Positions 10,061-21,901 of a DNA stretch of 64,000 nt are shown in pieces (the stretch's first letter is position 1; every line of letters starts with the position of its first letter). The notes under the pieces are model-generated. The model made no database searches and had not been told where the DNA came from. It worked only from the letters and a program-made list of their open reading frames with translations. The stretch is taken from NCBI GenBank assembly GCA_026724425.1, contig JAIUCV010001088.1, forward strand, positions 1 to 64,000. The letters are read 5' to 3'. The position numbers were made by a program, and so were the translations under genes. The stretch is from Erythrophleum ivorense (lineage: Eukaryota > Streptophyta > Magnoliopsida > Fabales > Fabaceae).

Positions 10061-12880
10061 ATTAAATTAGTTCTGTTAGACACCAATTTAACAGTGCTAA
10101 CTGTTTCTATCGTATTAACTGTTGTTTTAAAAAAAAATATTTATTTTTAAGAACACCTATGAATTTCTGTTACATTTGGAAGGGGATCCTTATTCTTATT
10201 GGCAATGATTGTTAGTTCATGTTTTACGAAGATAGGTGGGACAAGAGAGACATTAGTTGTGAACCAATGGATAATAGACATTTATATAGTCATCATCCAT
10301 GTAAGTTGTCTATTTCCCAACCATATAGTTGCTGAAAGTGGAATCAATATGCATTGAACTCTTCCTCTTGATTTTGTGTAGTAGATGGTTGCCACTTAAA
10401 AGGATCTCATGCATGTTGTTAGTATTGTTGCAATGAATTCTTCATTCATGTTTGTCCTGTATATTATGATTTTTTCTTTCGAATGGCTAGAAGTTACGTG
10501 CGCTCCCTTAGGCCGAGGGTAAATTGGTTGGAGAAACTTCTTGTAGTTTCTCTTAAAGAAGGGTGAACTTTAGTGAATAGTTTTCGCAACTCATTATTGC
10601 TTGCGTTTTATGCTAATTGAGTTTCTTGCTAACAGCTTTACAAGTCAATTGTGTATGATGTTGTGAGGATCAATTAAGGTGCACATTATTGTTTCTTCTG
10701 GAGATCCCATCTTTTCAGTTAATAATTGATTAGTGAAGTGCATTGGTTCGATTTGTTTTTGTTGGCATTTTTTTTTTAAATTACATAAAGTTTTTAGAAT
10801 CTTGCTGTAAACAATAGGTTCTTGAATTTGATTCATTATCATAACACTTCTTAATGAATGAATCATAGAATACTAATTCAACTTATCCTTTTCTCTAAGG
10901 CTGGCACTAAAACAGTCTTCTCGTAGGAAGAGCTTGAGTAGATGTTGTGTTCCTTCTATCCAGAACCTCGTAATGGAGGAAGAAATGCATGAAATTACAG
11001 TGTTCCATATGTAAGAGATGATGTGAGGATTTTGTACTCTTTTATCCCTAACTTTGCATTGGGGCATCTCTTCCATTTGAGCAATTTGTCATTGATGAAG
11101 CACTTCAGTGCCTTAACCCTACAGGTTGTGTTATTAGGAATTTGTCGAACTTTTTCATTTTCGGTTTTAGTTTTCCATTTAACAGACAGTATGTTTCTTA
11201 TGAAGAAGAACGGTGGAGGAACAGGAAGAATAAGGAGTGTACTAGTTGTTTTATAAGAATGTGATGATTTAACATCAATATATATATAAGGTTTTGGTTT
11301 ACTGTTCACAACGTGAAGCAAGATGTGATTGTTTCTTTTTTTTTTTTAAAACCGTGGAGCCTACCAAATTTTGATGGGGGCCCACCCACCAAACTCAATT
11401 GGTAGAATCGAGCTGTGTTAAGCAAAAAGTTTCTAATTTAATTTCAATTGGTAGCCAACGTGCTCACCAATTACCATGTGCTTTGTTTTGAAGTTAGAAG
11501 AACCTATTTAACTTTGAAATCTTTCTTTTTTCATTAAAAAAAAAATTAGAAGATAGCATGTATAGAATGAAGTTTTGTTGGCTTGTTTCTGTTTGCTTAC
11601 ACGACCATGCAATGCTTGTGGATTCCTTGTGTAAACTCATGTCAAACAAATCTTCTAAAGATTGTTGACATGATTTCTTGTATGTAAGTGGAATGCTTTA
11701 TGTCTTGGAGTTGCGATCATGTAATATTTCGAATGTTGAGACTTCCTAAAACCCTTTATAATTTTGATATATAAAGATGCTGAATCTAGGATTGGAATGC
11801 TTGGATATACTCACTGCATTGGAGTGATTCAGCCAAGAAAACAAAGTAGATAATATACTTGAGGCATAGCATACAGTCATAGATGCTGAAATGTGATTAT
11901 GGGATTATTTGAAGTTTGAAAGTTGGCAGGATCATCTTGGAGAAGCCTTCACATTTTCAAATATATTAAATTGCCTATTGATATTGGTGGGCTAGATAGA
12001 CTTATATCACAATTGAATCACACAATATTTGACCTGATACCCAGTCTGTCTCAGAAAGATCTAATTTGTGATTAAGTTGGATAGAGTTAAATTGGCTGGG
12101 TATTTTTTATAAATATTAAAAAAAATGGCACTTAAAATAAATAAAATTTTTATATAACAATACTAATAATAGACTTTTTTTTTCCATTAGGTGAGATAAG
12201 CCACATAGATTAAACATTATCATAAAATTCTATCATAAGAAATTTTTATATAAATCCTTAAAAAATAATTAAAATCATGTATATATATATTTGATTGGCT
12301 AGACCTGGCTAACTTAGCCGAAATACTTGGCTTGATCTAAATTTTTTTTTTCTAGGCTAGGTCATTGAATTTTTTATGCAATCCTAATGTTAGATTGGAT
12401 TAGCCATTATATTGTTAAAAAAATTTCATAAATAGGCACTTTTTCCAAAATAAAAGATAAATAAACTAGTTCAATTATAAAGAAACAAATAAACTAGTCA
12501 AAAGTGAGTTTTGCTAAAATTGCGTCTAACATATTTATATATGTCTTTAAGATGAACAAGGTTTTGATACATTGTACTGACTTAAGAATTTTCCTATTTT
12601 AATTATAGTGATGCAACTATTTGTTACCTGGACCAGTTTTCTGCAAATGCATAATAGTGTGTTTGGTAACGCAGCAACCCCTTTCAAAATCATGTTTGAC
12701 ACGAAACAAGATATTGATATTTCTATATGAAAATGATTTTTCATCGCGATTCCAAATGAGTCCTAAATACTCACCTTTCGGTTGGATTGTACTTCTTTTT
12801 TTTTGTTAACTTTATAGAGAGTACAACTGCAATATGATATTTGCAATATAATTCGTGTGATTGGTTTGTGAATAGGAAGC
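10061..12880. other. intergenic, no supportable gene
   Basis: Only short frames are present. The longest plus-strand frame (11023-11256, 77 codons, starting at GTG) matches nothing I know. From about 12050 to 12420 there is a repeat rich in TTGGCT/GGCTAG words that resembles one at 38220-38580. Confidence 0.4.
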
Positions 12881-12884
12881 TGGT

Positions 12885-13010
12885 ATGCCAGCGTGAAGCA
12901 GTTGGGTGGAGAGATTCAATGGGAACGAAGACACAATGGGCTTGGAAACATTAATGGACTGGGCTGATGGTCCAGCCCATTGGGCTCAATCGGCCCAAAC
13001 CAAGAGTTAA
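12885..13010. promoter_or_regulatory. cluster of TGGGC/GCCCA (site II-like) motifs
   Basis: Between 12936 and 13000 the core TGGGC or its complement occurs five to six times (for example ATGGGCTTGG, ACTGGGCTGA, AGCCCATTGGGCT, CGGCCCAAA). In plants such site II elements bind TCP factors in promoters of growth and ribosomal-protein genes. No gene starts next to the cluster on either strand, so its function is unproven. Confidence 0.35.
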
Positions 13011-13189
13011 GAGAAAAAAATTGGTATTTATATGAAATAATTGTTTGGAAAACGTATTTTTTTTAATATATTTATGTAACAGATTTTCATGAACTTTAAA
13101 CTGAAGTACCTAAAAATTCAAAGTTAGTGATTCTTGTTATGGTAAAGCTAACCCCTAGAAGGAGGGCTCAAAGGTCGAAACTCGAAACA

Positions 13190-13490
13190 AAAAATGATAT
13201 TTAATTAATGTAAGATGGATGTAGGGCGTAAGCAAGCAGAATGTAGGACTGAGAGAGAGAGAGAGAGAGAGAGAAGGCTATTAGTGTAGTGAATGAGATT
13301 AATTGCAGAAGGCATAGCATAGCCCAATAGGCCACGTAACTCTAGGACCCCTACACGCTAGCTACAAGTTCCCGTGCATGCCCTTCTCACGTGACCCAAC
13401 TCTCTCTCTCTCTCTAGCCCTGGTCTGCGACGCCGTCTTGGACATGAGAAACGACAGAGACAGAGAAACAGTGGACGCACTAATACGTAA
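13190..13490. other. GC-richer island bounded by GA and CT tracts
   Basis: A (GA) tract at 13251-13275 and a (CT) tract at 13400-13415 are complementary and could pair as the stem of a long hairpin around 13276-13399. The enclosed DNA is much richer in G+C than the flanks, includes TCACGTGACC at 13388-13397, and has no protein-coding frame. Confidence 0.4.
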
Positions 13491-15182
13491 ATTACTCTAA
13501 TGTCTGAAATTAAATCAAATTATGTTTAATTTCTTTTTTAAAAAGTTTTATTCACAATTTTTTTGGTTAATTAAGTTAATTTTTTGATAATATATTTTTA
13601 AAAAAATTAAAATTATGTAATTAATGTTATTATTATGTTGAGAATAAAATTAAATTGTAGAGATTAATATTAATTGTTTTTATTGTCATACTAGCAATAA
13701 AATTACAATTTTATAAAAAGTTAACTTTTTGCTAAAAATAAATTTTAATTATAAAAATAAAAATTTTAATTGTGAAAGAAAAATATATTTTACTATTTAT
13801 CTAATTTTTTATTTCTATTTATTTATAATTATAATTTTTTATTATTTTAAAATTTAAATTTTTATAATAAACATTTTAATTTATAGTCGAATGAAAAAAA
13901 AAATTAAGGGTGATCTGATGATGTGAATAATCACACAGTGACGCACACAAAACATCACCTTGCGTTTGTTTTTGCTTTTCTTTCTTTTCCTTCTTTCTGA
14001 CGGCTTCCCGTTTTCAATCTTCATCTACCTTTACTTATTTTAAATATTAAGCTGTAAATTTATTTTGAAATTATATTAAATTTTAATTAACGAATTTATA
14101 ATAAAAATTCAACATCTTTACAAATAAAACACTTGATAAAATTAGTCTATAATTTAATATCCTCACAAAGCAAACCAATTTTGGGAATTGCAAACAGTGT
14201 GAGCATTTTGAAGGCAAGTTTTGTTATGTCGGTTGATATTGAAGTCAACTAATTTAAATAATTGGTACTATTAGGCAATAAGGAATCTACGTGGGTGTCT
14301 CCATATATGCATTGAAATAAGAAATAGCAAACCCGTATAATCAATTAACAATAATGATATTAATAATAATATTATTCATTAACGTTTGTAATAATAGTCC
14401 AACATTTTGTCCTCGCGCAACGAAACCCATTTCGTAGCGCTTGGATCCATGTAACTTCTACTGTCTAAGTCAACAATCTACCTATAGATTATGCGAACGG
14501 ATTTGCCTGCTCTTCAAGAAAACGTGGACGGCTCAATTTTTTTATTTTGATTTTTTAAAAAATATATAATATAAATTTAATTTAATTTTTTAAAAATTAA
14601 ATTAAAAAAATAATGATTAATATTACAAAAATAAATAAATAAATTTAGATTATCCAAATTAAATGTAAATAATTTAAATCAAACTTAAACCTTGAACGCC
14701 TCACTCTTCCCAAAATGCAGAGAATTTATTCGCATGGATTATATACTTATGGTCAGTCATTTCATTCAATATTTTTTAAAATAAAAATTTTAACTTTTTA
14801 GTAAAGTAGATTATACAAATCTTTTATAAATTTTGTTAAAATTACATAAATTTTTTATCTATTTTTAAAACACACATAAACTTCACTTACAACAGAAGTT
14901 ACAAAACTTATCTTATAGTTTAATTTAATTTAAATTTTTTTGATCATAATAAATTATTTGTTATAATTTCCTCCATCATATCTTTGCTTTTAGGACTTTA
15001 TTTTGCTACGGCGGAATAGCATCTGATCAGACAATTGTCATACCCGATCGAGTACAAGGTTTTTTTAAGGCCCTACGTGTCCAAATTGTTTTAAAAAAAG
15101 AAAATTCTAAATTTATTTTAAGAGATTTTTAAAACCAACATTTTTAACTTAAAATTTTAAACTTTAATTATTTTTCAGCAAT
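13491..15182. other. AT-rich intergenic DNA
   Basis: Nearly all A/T runs, apart from two short patches of mixed composition (about 13930-14030 and 14400-14530). No gene, RNA gene or element boundary is recognisable. Confidence 0.5.
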
Positions 15183-15185
15183 TTA

Positions 15186-15505
15186 GGGCCTGTTTGAAAT
15201 TGTTTTTGTTTTAATATTTTCAAAACATATGTTTTCAAGAACAAGTTTTTGAGAACAAAAAAATTAAAAAATCTGTTTGAATCATTATTTTAAAAAGTAA
15301 TTATTTTCTGTTTTTCACCTGATTCTATAGAACAAAAATTACAAAACACTTAAAAAGTGTTCTGAGTTTTTTGTTTTTGAAAACAAAATTTTGTTTTTTT
15401 GTTTTACAAAACACTTCATTAAAAACACATTATCAAACAGGTTTTTTTGTTTTTTTGTTCTTGAAAACAAAAAAATTGTTTTGCAGAATCAAATCAAACA
15501 GACCC
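15186..15505. mobile_element. Tourist-type (PIF/Harbinger) MITE
   Basis: The left end GGGCCTGTTTGAAATTG and the reverse complement of the right end, GGGTCTGTTTGATTTG, form imperfect terminal inverted repeats. The trinucleotide TTA flanks both ends directly (15183-15185 and 15506-15508), the target-site duplication expected of PIF/Harbinger elements. The 320-bp body is AT-rich with internal complementary words such as TTTTGTTTT/AAAACAAAA, and carries no coding sequence. It would have been moved by a transposase made elsewhere. Confidence 0.75.
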
Positions 15506-15508
15506 TTA

Positions 15509-17690
15509 AATTTTTTGTCATAGAATTTTTTTAAAATAATCTTAGATTTTAAAATTATTTAATATAATTTTTTTAATTTTAAATCCTAAATTTTATTTTA
15601 TTTTCTTAAAAGTAAGTTAAGCTGTGATTTTGTCACAAATTTCGATGATTAAAGTATTAAAATATAAATAGTTTTAAAACAAGAGTATTATGGTAATAAA
15701 ATCATACTAGAGGAATACTTTTGTATGATGAAATCTATAACAGTTTGATCACACAGAGCATCTATGAAGAATTTTGAGAGACTCGTGTAATGGACTAATC
15801 ATCTCAGTTTAATTGACTCTAATGTTAATCATCAATTGCATACTTTTTTTTTCGTAGGATGAAATGAAATTCCAAACAATTAAGCGAAGAGGGTATTTTT
15901 TTTTTAATAGAATTAACTTGAATTTTCACATTGAATTGCAACCGAGATTATTGCAATTAAACATTAATTAAATAGTGAATACGTAAAATGGTGAAAGAGT
16001 CACTTTATCACGAGGTGTTGGTGTATGTTTCCTATTAAATACTCTTTCCATTCATATATATATATATATATATATATACAAGAAATAAATAATTAATTCA
16101 AAAGGATTAAAAAAATTAGTTAAAAATAAATAATTTTTTTTAATATTATGTCAAATACAAATTATTTTTTAAAAATATCTCTATTTAATATATGTACTTT
16201 TTTTAAAATTAATCAGAGTTACTACTTATAATTTAAATAATTTATTTAATAGAAGATATAATTAGAATATTATAATTAATATATAAAACATTAATAATTT
16301 ATTTTTTATATTTAAAATTAAATCAAATTTCCAAAAAATCCGGTATATATGAAGCCGAGAGCATTTCTTGGGAAGTTGATGTGACTTTGTTGGGATATTG
16401 GATTTGGAACCTAACTCTTCAATCCCTATTTTTAAAGAGATAGAGAAAATGGAATACAAATCTCCTATAAAAAGAGGTTTCTGAGATATTAAATGTAGTT
16501 AAACTTCAAATTGAGTCGTCAAGCGTATGTGCATACATAGGTAAAAAGAGCTTATGAAATAAAAAGAGTATTGAATAGTATTAAAATGAAATATACAAAT
16601 TTTGAAAGAGATTGATAACAATTTTAAGTATAAATTAGATTGAAAGTAATAAATAAAGTAGTAGAAAAAATCGATAAATAAAATTGATAAATAATTGAAA
16701 TTAAAAAAAAAATTGTAAAACAAACATCTATGTTTGTTTCCACCAAATGTTCATGAAGGTTGCTATAATGTTGTATCATCACTTCCTCTTCCATTTGGCT
16801 CGATGTGAGTCATTGGCTAATAAAACGGATTCAACTACTTGCGGGTTCGGCTAACACCTTGGCCTTTGTTAGGCAACTTCTTTAAGAGTTGTTAGTAGAA
16901 TTGTGCTTGACAAACTCTAGCTACTATGTGTTAATTATTGTCCTATGTATCTTAAAACTAACACTAGGTTACATTTAGAACCTTATAGTTTTTTTTCTTG
17001 TAATTACACATATAAAACTGATCCTCTTTTGAAATGGTGTATAATTTTATTATCCAAAAGATCTTATGATATTAAAGTTACAAAGAAATAGAGAAACTTA
17101 TACACAAGACTAAGAAATTAAATGAATTATTTTTATGGATTATATATATTTCTACTTTATCAAGAATAATCAAAAGATTACAAGTATAATCTATTCTTAC
17201 CAAAATATTCTCTATGATTGAGAAATATACTAATTGATTTTTTTTAGTATTACTTGCTGAGTTTAGATATGTAATTATCTAATTTTAATAATTTTAATTT
17301 CACTATAGCAAATTTGTAACTGTTTTTTAATATTTATATTGAGATATTAATAATTTCAAAAGAATTATAGATAATTTTCTTAATTTGTAAAAAAAAAGTG
17401 GTAATTATTAGACACTTAAATACCTTTGCAAAGTATATATAATAACTATCATAATTTTAACAATATGTCATTGTAACTACTAAAGACATTTTCAAGTTCA
17501 TAGCAATAAAGTTAAAATTGTTAAAATTAAATAATAACATACCTAAATTCAACAAATAATATTAAAAAATAATTTAATAAATTTCTTATCCATAATTTTA
17601 GTAAGAATATATTGCAGTCTTAGTCATTTAGTTACTCAGAATAAATTAAAATTATTAAATAAACTAGTTTAATTTTTTTCATTTCTATCT
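15509..17690. other. AT-rich intergenic DNA
   Basis: A dinucleotide (AT) microsatellite occupies 16054-16078. A short patch of mixed composition lies at 16730-16920, without a usable frame. Nothing else is recognisable. Confidence 0.5.
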
Positions 17691-17699
17691 ATAATTTGT

Positions 17700-17935
17700 T
17701 CCACAGGAAAAGATAGAGACGTGGCAGGAGATAATTGGATGGGAGGCAACAGCAAGGTTGTGGACAAGAGAGGGGACAAAGCCTTAAAGAGAGGGGGTAG
17801 GGCTGCCTGGTTGGCAGGAAGTCACAGGGCCCCTTCCCATGTGTCGTCACTTGGACTTTCACATCCTCATCCTATTATTATCTTACAATCATAAGCCAAA
17901 CAAATCAAAACCCTACCTCTCATGCTACATTTTGC
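17700..17935. other. GC-richer non-coding island
   Basis: An abrupt 230-bp patch of mixed composition lies inside AT-rich DNA, with ACGTGGC, GGGCCCC and CCATGTGTCG words and no credible frame. It is about 6 kb beyond the 3' end of the PINOID-like gene. It could be a conserved non-coding element or part of an old insertion. Confidence 0.3.
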
Positions 17936-20900
17936 TCCTTTAAAAAAAATTAAATTATATAATTTTAGATGTATATATATATATAAATAATTTTTTAATT
18001 TTAAAATTTAACAATAAATCTATTAAATTTTAAAATTTATATAAATAACCCTCATACTATTAATTACCTTATTATTTTATTAATAAAATATAATACGTTA
18101 GTGATAATAAATTTAAGTTATGTATATGTAATCTTTTTTAAATTTTATTGTTTATATAAATAATTTTTTTAAATTTTGAATTATATATAGACAACTTTCT
18201 TAAATTTTAAATCATATATAGTTAAATCTTTTTATGTATCATATTTTGTTAGTGAAATAATAAATTGATTCATAGTAAGAGAATTATTTGCCTAAAATTA
18301 AATGCTTAAAAGATTCATTATCAAATTTTAAAGGTCCAAAAATTACTTATATGTAATTTAAAATTTATGAAAGTTATGTGTAATTTTGACCAAAAATAAT
18401 AATAATAATAATTTTGTTTTTAAAATAATAATATAAAAAAGTTATTTCAATGTTATTAATAAAGACTGGCTTGTTTAGAATCACTTATTAACACTATGTT
18501 CATATATATTTACCAATTTTGCTATGCTTGTATTCATTCACTCTATGTTAATCAATGTACTAGTGACATGTATTAGATTTTCTTCTAATTCCACGTTTAT
18601 TTCTATCAAACGTACGCTACTTGTGTTTGACATTTTGGTATAAGAATTAGTATAGAAGTAGAGCCTACCAAACAATAAGCTGGGCACAACCAAACAATTG
18701 AGTGTTTGAAGATTTAGTTGGAGAGAATTAACCTTCAACATAATTTCTCAATATATTTCATTAGGGTGATTCAAATTCACCTGATATGAGTGATTGTAAA
18801 GTTTTTTTTTTAAATTGTTGTAAAAAAATTTTCAGAGTAAAATATTAATTTAGTTCTTATAAAATAAAAATCATTGTTTAAATCTAAAATTTTTTAAAAT
18901 CCATTAATATGTTTATGCCATAAAAAATGAATAGCTAATAAAATATACAAAATGATCATACTGGTAGATTTTTAAAACATTTTGAGTTCAAAGAAAATAA
19001 TTATTTGTAAAAAATTAAATCGATGAAGCACTTTTTTTAAAAAATACTCAATTGTGTTTATTCACACTACATTTATACATAAACTTAATTTCAGAAGAAT
19101 TTTTTTTTACATAGAAGTGTGTAATATTTTATATTTAAAATTTTTTGAAAAATATAAAAATTAATTTAAATAAAAAAATTTGTACATACCTAATATATAA
19201 AATACATAAAATAAATTGAAATAAATATATAAATATTAATTGCTCGACATGTAACATAGAGTGCATGTCATTATTTTTGAATTTTTTAAATAAAATTCAA
19301 ATTATAATTTTTTTAAAATTTTAAAAATAACAAAAAGAAATAGTTTTTCACATATATTAATTTTTTTTCTTGAATCATAATTTATAGTAAAACATAATCG
19401 TTCCAACATATCATATTGTTTGTAAACATTAAAAAATAATATTGACTCAATAATACTTAGAGGAAACAAAATTAAAAATTTTAAAATAGAAAAGAAAATA
19501 AAAGAAATTGATGGGAACAAAATTAGACATTAGGTCGGTGCTTGCTTGGAAAAAGAACAATTAAATTCGTAGAATAACTCTCTGTATACTGGACCCCACA
19601 AGATGAGCTTATTCTAAACTGCAACACGTTGATTTTTCCGCCATAAGTCCACAAGTGGGGTCCCTTGGAAATTCTGAACTATTTACTCATATAATAATAT
19701 AATAAAAACGTCGAGGTTTGTGTTGTAAAACTCACTGGTTTTACGTAGTCAAAAGCAAAACGGAATTTGAGGGAAGATTTCATTTCAACCCAAAATAAAA
19801 AAATAAAAAAATAAAAGCAATTTTATGAACTTTAAATGGTCAAAACCTACTAATTATTCTAATGGTCACATGCGGGAGAATTTGGTTGAGCTTTCTAGTC
19901 CATTTCCCAATACCTTCAACAATTATTGGGCGTTTATTATATGTATGATTCATGGTTTCTTTCTAGTTCCTATTTCAATATGAAACAACAACCAAATTTC
20001 ATGCCAGATTGGACCAACTAACTCGCTATAACTATTGTTCTTTTTCTTACATAACTGAATCAAATCTATACTCCAACTAGTTTAGTTGCTTTAACTTTGA
20101 GACCTAGCTTTTGTTTTCATAATGGAGTTGGTTAACTATTCCTACCTAAAAGTCCAAAGGGGTATATTGTGCACTTAATTATTGTGAAAAATAGGTAAGG
20201 AGTGAGGACGAATATTGTGTTTGACACAACCCAAGCAAACAAATTTAGAACCTTCCAGAAAGGATATAAACTTAATCTATTAAAAGATATGTAATTTAAA
20301 AATATTAAAGTTATTTTAAGAAAATTAAATTTCTACTTCTTTTAGTATGAAGATTAAGAGTGCTGTCAAATTTTATCTATAATTAAACAGTCTTCTTGTT
20401 ATTCAAAATTTTACACTCAAATTAGAAATTGAAGTTGATAAAAAGAATATTGCATCTCTTTATCAACCAAAAATCTTTTACAATCTGTTGGGTATTCTCT
20501 CAGAAACAAAAATGGGAGATGGAATGCATCAAAATTCCTGTTTGGTTTCATTACTTTTGACAAGGAGATGGAATGCATCAGGCGACGCTTTCCTTCTAGA
20601 AGAAAATTATAAAATTTTATTTATATAAAGTTCATTATTATTATTTAATAATTTTTTTAATTGCTTTTTTAATGTAAATGAATTTTTATTATTTTCTTAT
20701 CATTCTTTTTCATTAAATTTAATATTATTTTTATCTAATTAAACATATAAATAAAATAATATTTTTATTTTTTATATATTATATTAAACATAATTATTCA
20801 ATTTCATTCACATCTCTATTCTTTTTTTCAATTTGAATAGAAAAAATTTTATGTACTCAACAAAACATTAAGCAATATTTGATAAGTGGACATTTTAATT

Positions 20901-21900
20901 TTTTTTGAACATCTATACATTTATTTATAAAATACTTAAGTATAGGTTATATAAAATTTTCAATTTTATATATTATATTTTTTCTAAATAATATATTGTT
21001 GCTTATATATGAAGATAAACTTCTAAAAATTAAATTGATTAGGTTTAGATTCCTGAGTCTTTGGTCTTTGTTTATGAATATCAAAAGAATTATTCAAAAA
21101 AGGAGGAGACAAGATAAAAAGAAGAAAAAAAGGTCCAATAAAGCTCTATAAATGGGTATTGATAGGACGGCATCTATTTCAGAAACAGAAATATGAATAT
21201 CTGTAAAGCCTTTGAACATGCTGGGGGTATCGATTCTTGGGTTTTCCATATTCCATATATATAAGTAAAGTATGACACATAACTTTTGAGAGGCACATTC
21301 AGCAAAACGTTCTAGGAGACATTGCATATACAACGGGACGCCTCACAGCTTTATTCCAATCAAAGTCTTTACAATTTTTACGTGAAATTAGCACTGTGAT
21401 GTTTAACGTCACTTTTACACCTAAACCCATGCAGAGTCATCATATTAGATGTCTCGTTTAACGTTGAGGGAGAAAAATGAACATTTATTTGAGTAAGGAA
21501 TCTTTCTATAGCCAGTAATTTAACTCATGTTTTTATCATATCGCTCTTCTCTAGACCTTCCTTATAAGGCAATGACACAACCCCATTTCAGCTTTCCACA
21601 GGGACCCCCACCCCTATCATTATCACCTCAGTGCCCTAATTTGCAGCTTCATAAAGCCGACCTATCACTAATTAATTTTTTAAAAATTGATGAGAGAAAA
21701 AAAAACAGCAAGTGTTACCCAACTTTATATATTAAAATTAAATTTTTAAGAAGTTCGCTTAAATATTAACTTTCTTTTTCAACAAAGAGAGAGAGAGAGA
21801 GAGAACAGCTCGAATATACAAATACGTCACCCGCCAGTGACAAAATCTGGAGGGGGCACCGACTGAACACGTGGCGCAAAGTTCGCCGGTCGTCGGGTTG
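17936..21900. other. intergenic, mostly AT-rich
   Basis: A mixed-composition patch lies at 19530-19700. A perfect 17-bp direct repeat, GGAGATGGAATGCATCA, occurs at 20515-20531 and 20564-20580. The part nearest 21900 is the 3' flank of the minus-strand kinase gene and includes a (GA) tract at about 21786-21804. Small frames here have no recognisable relatives. Confidence 0.45.
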
Positions 21901-21901
21901 A

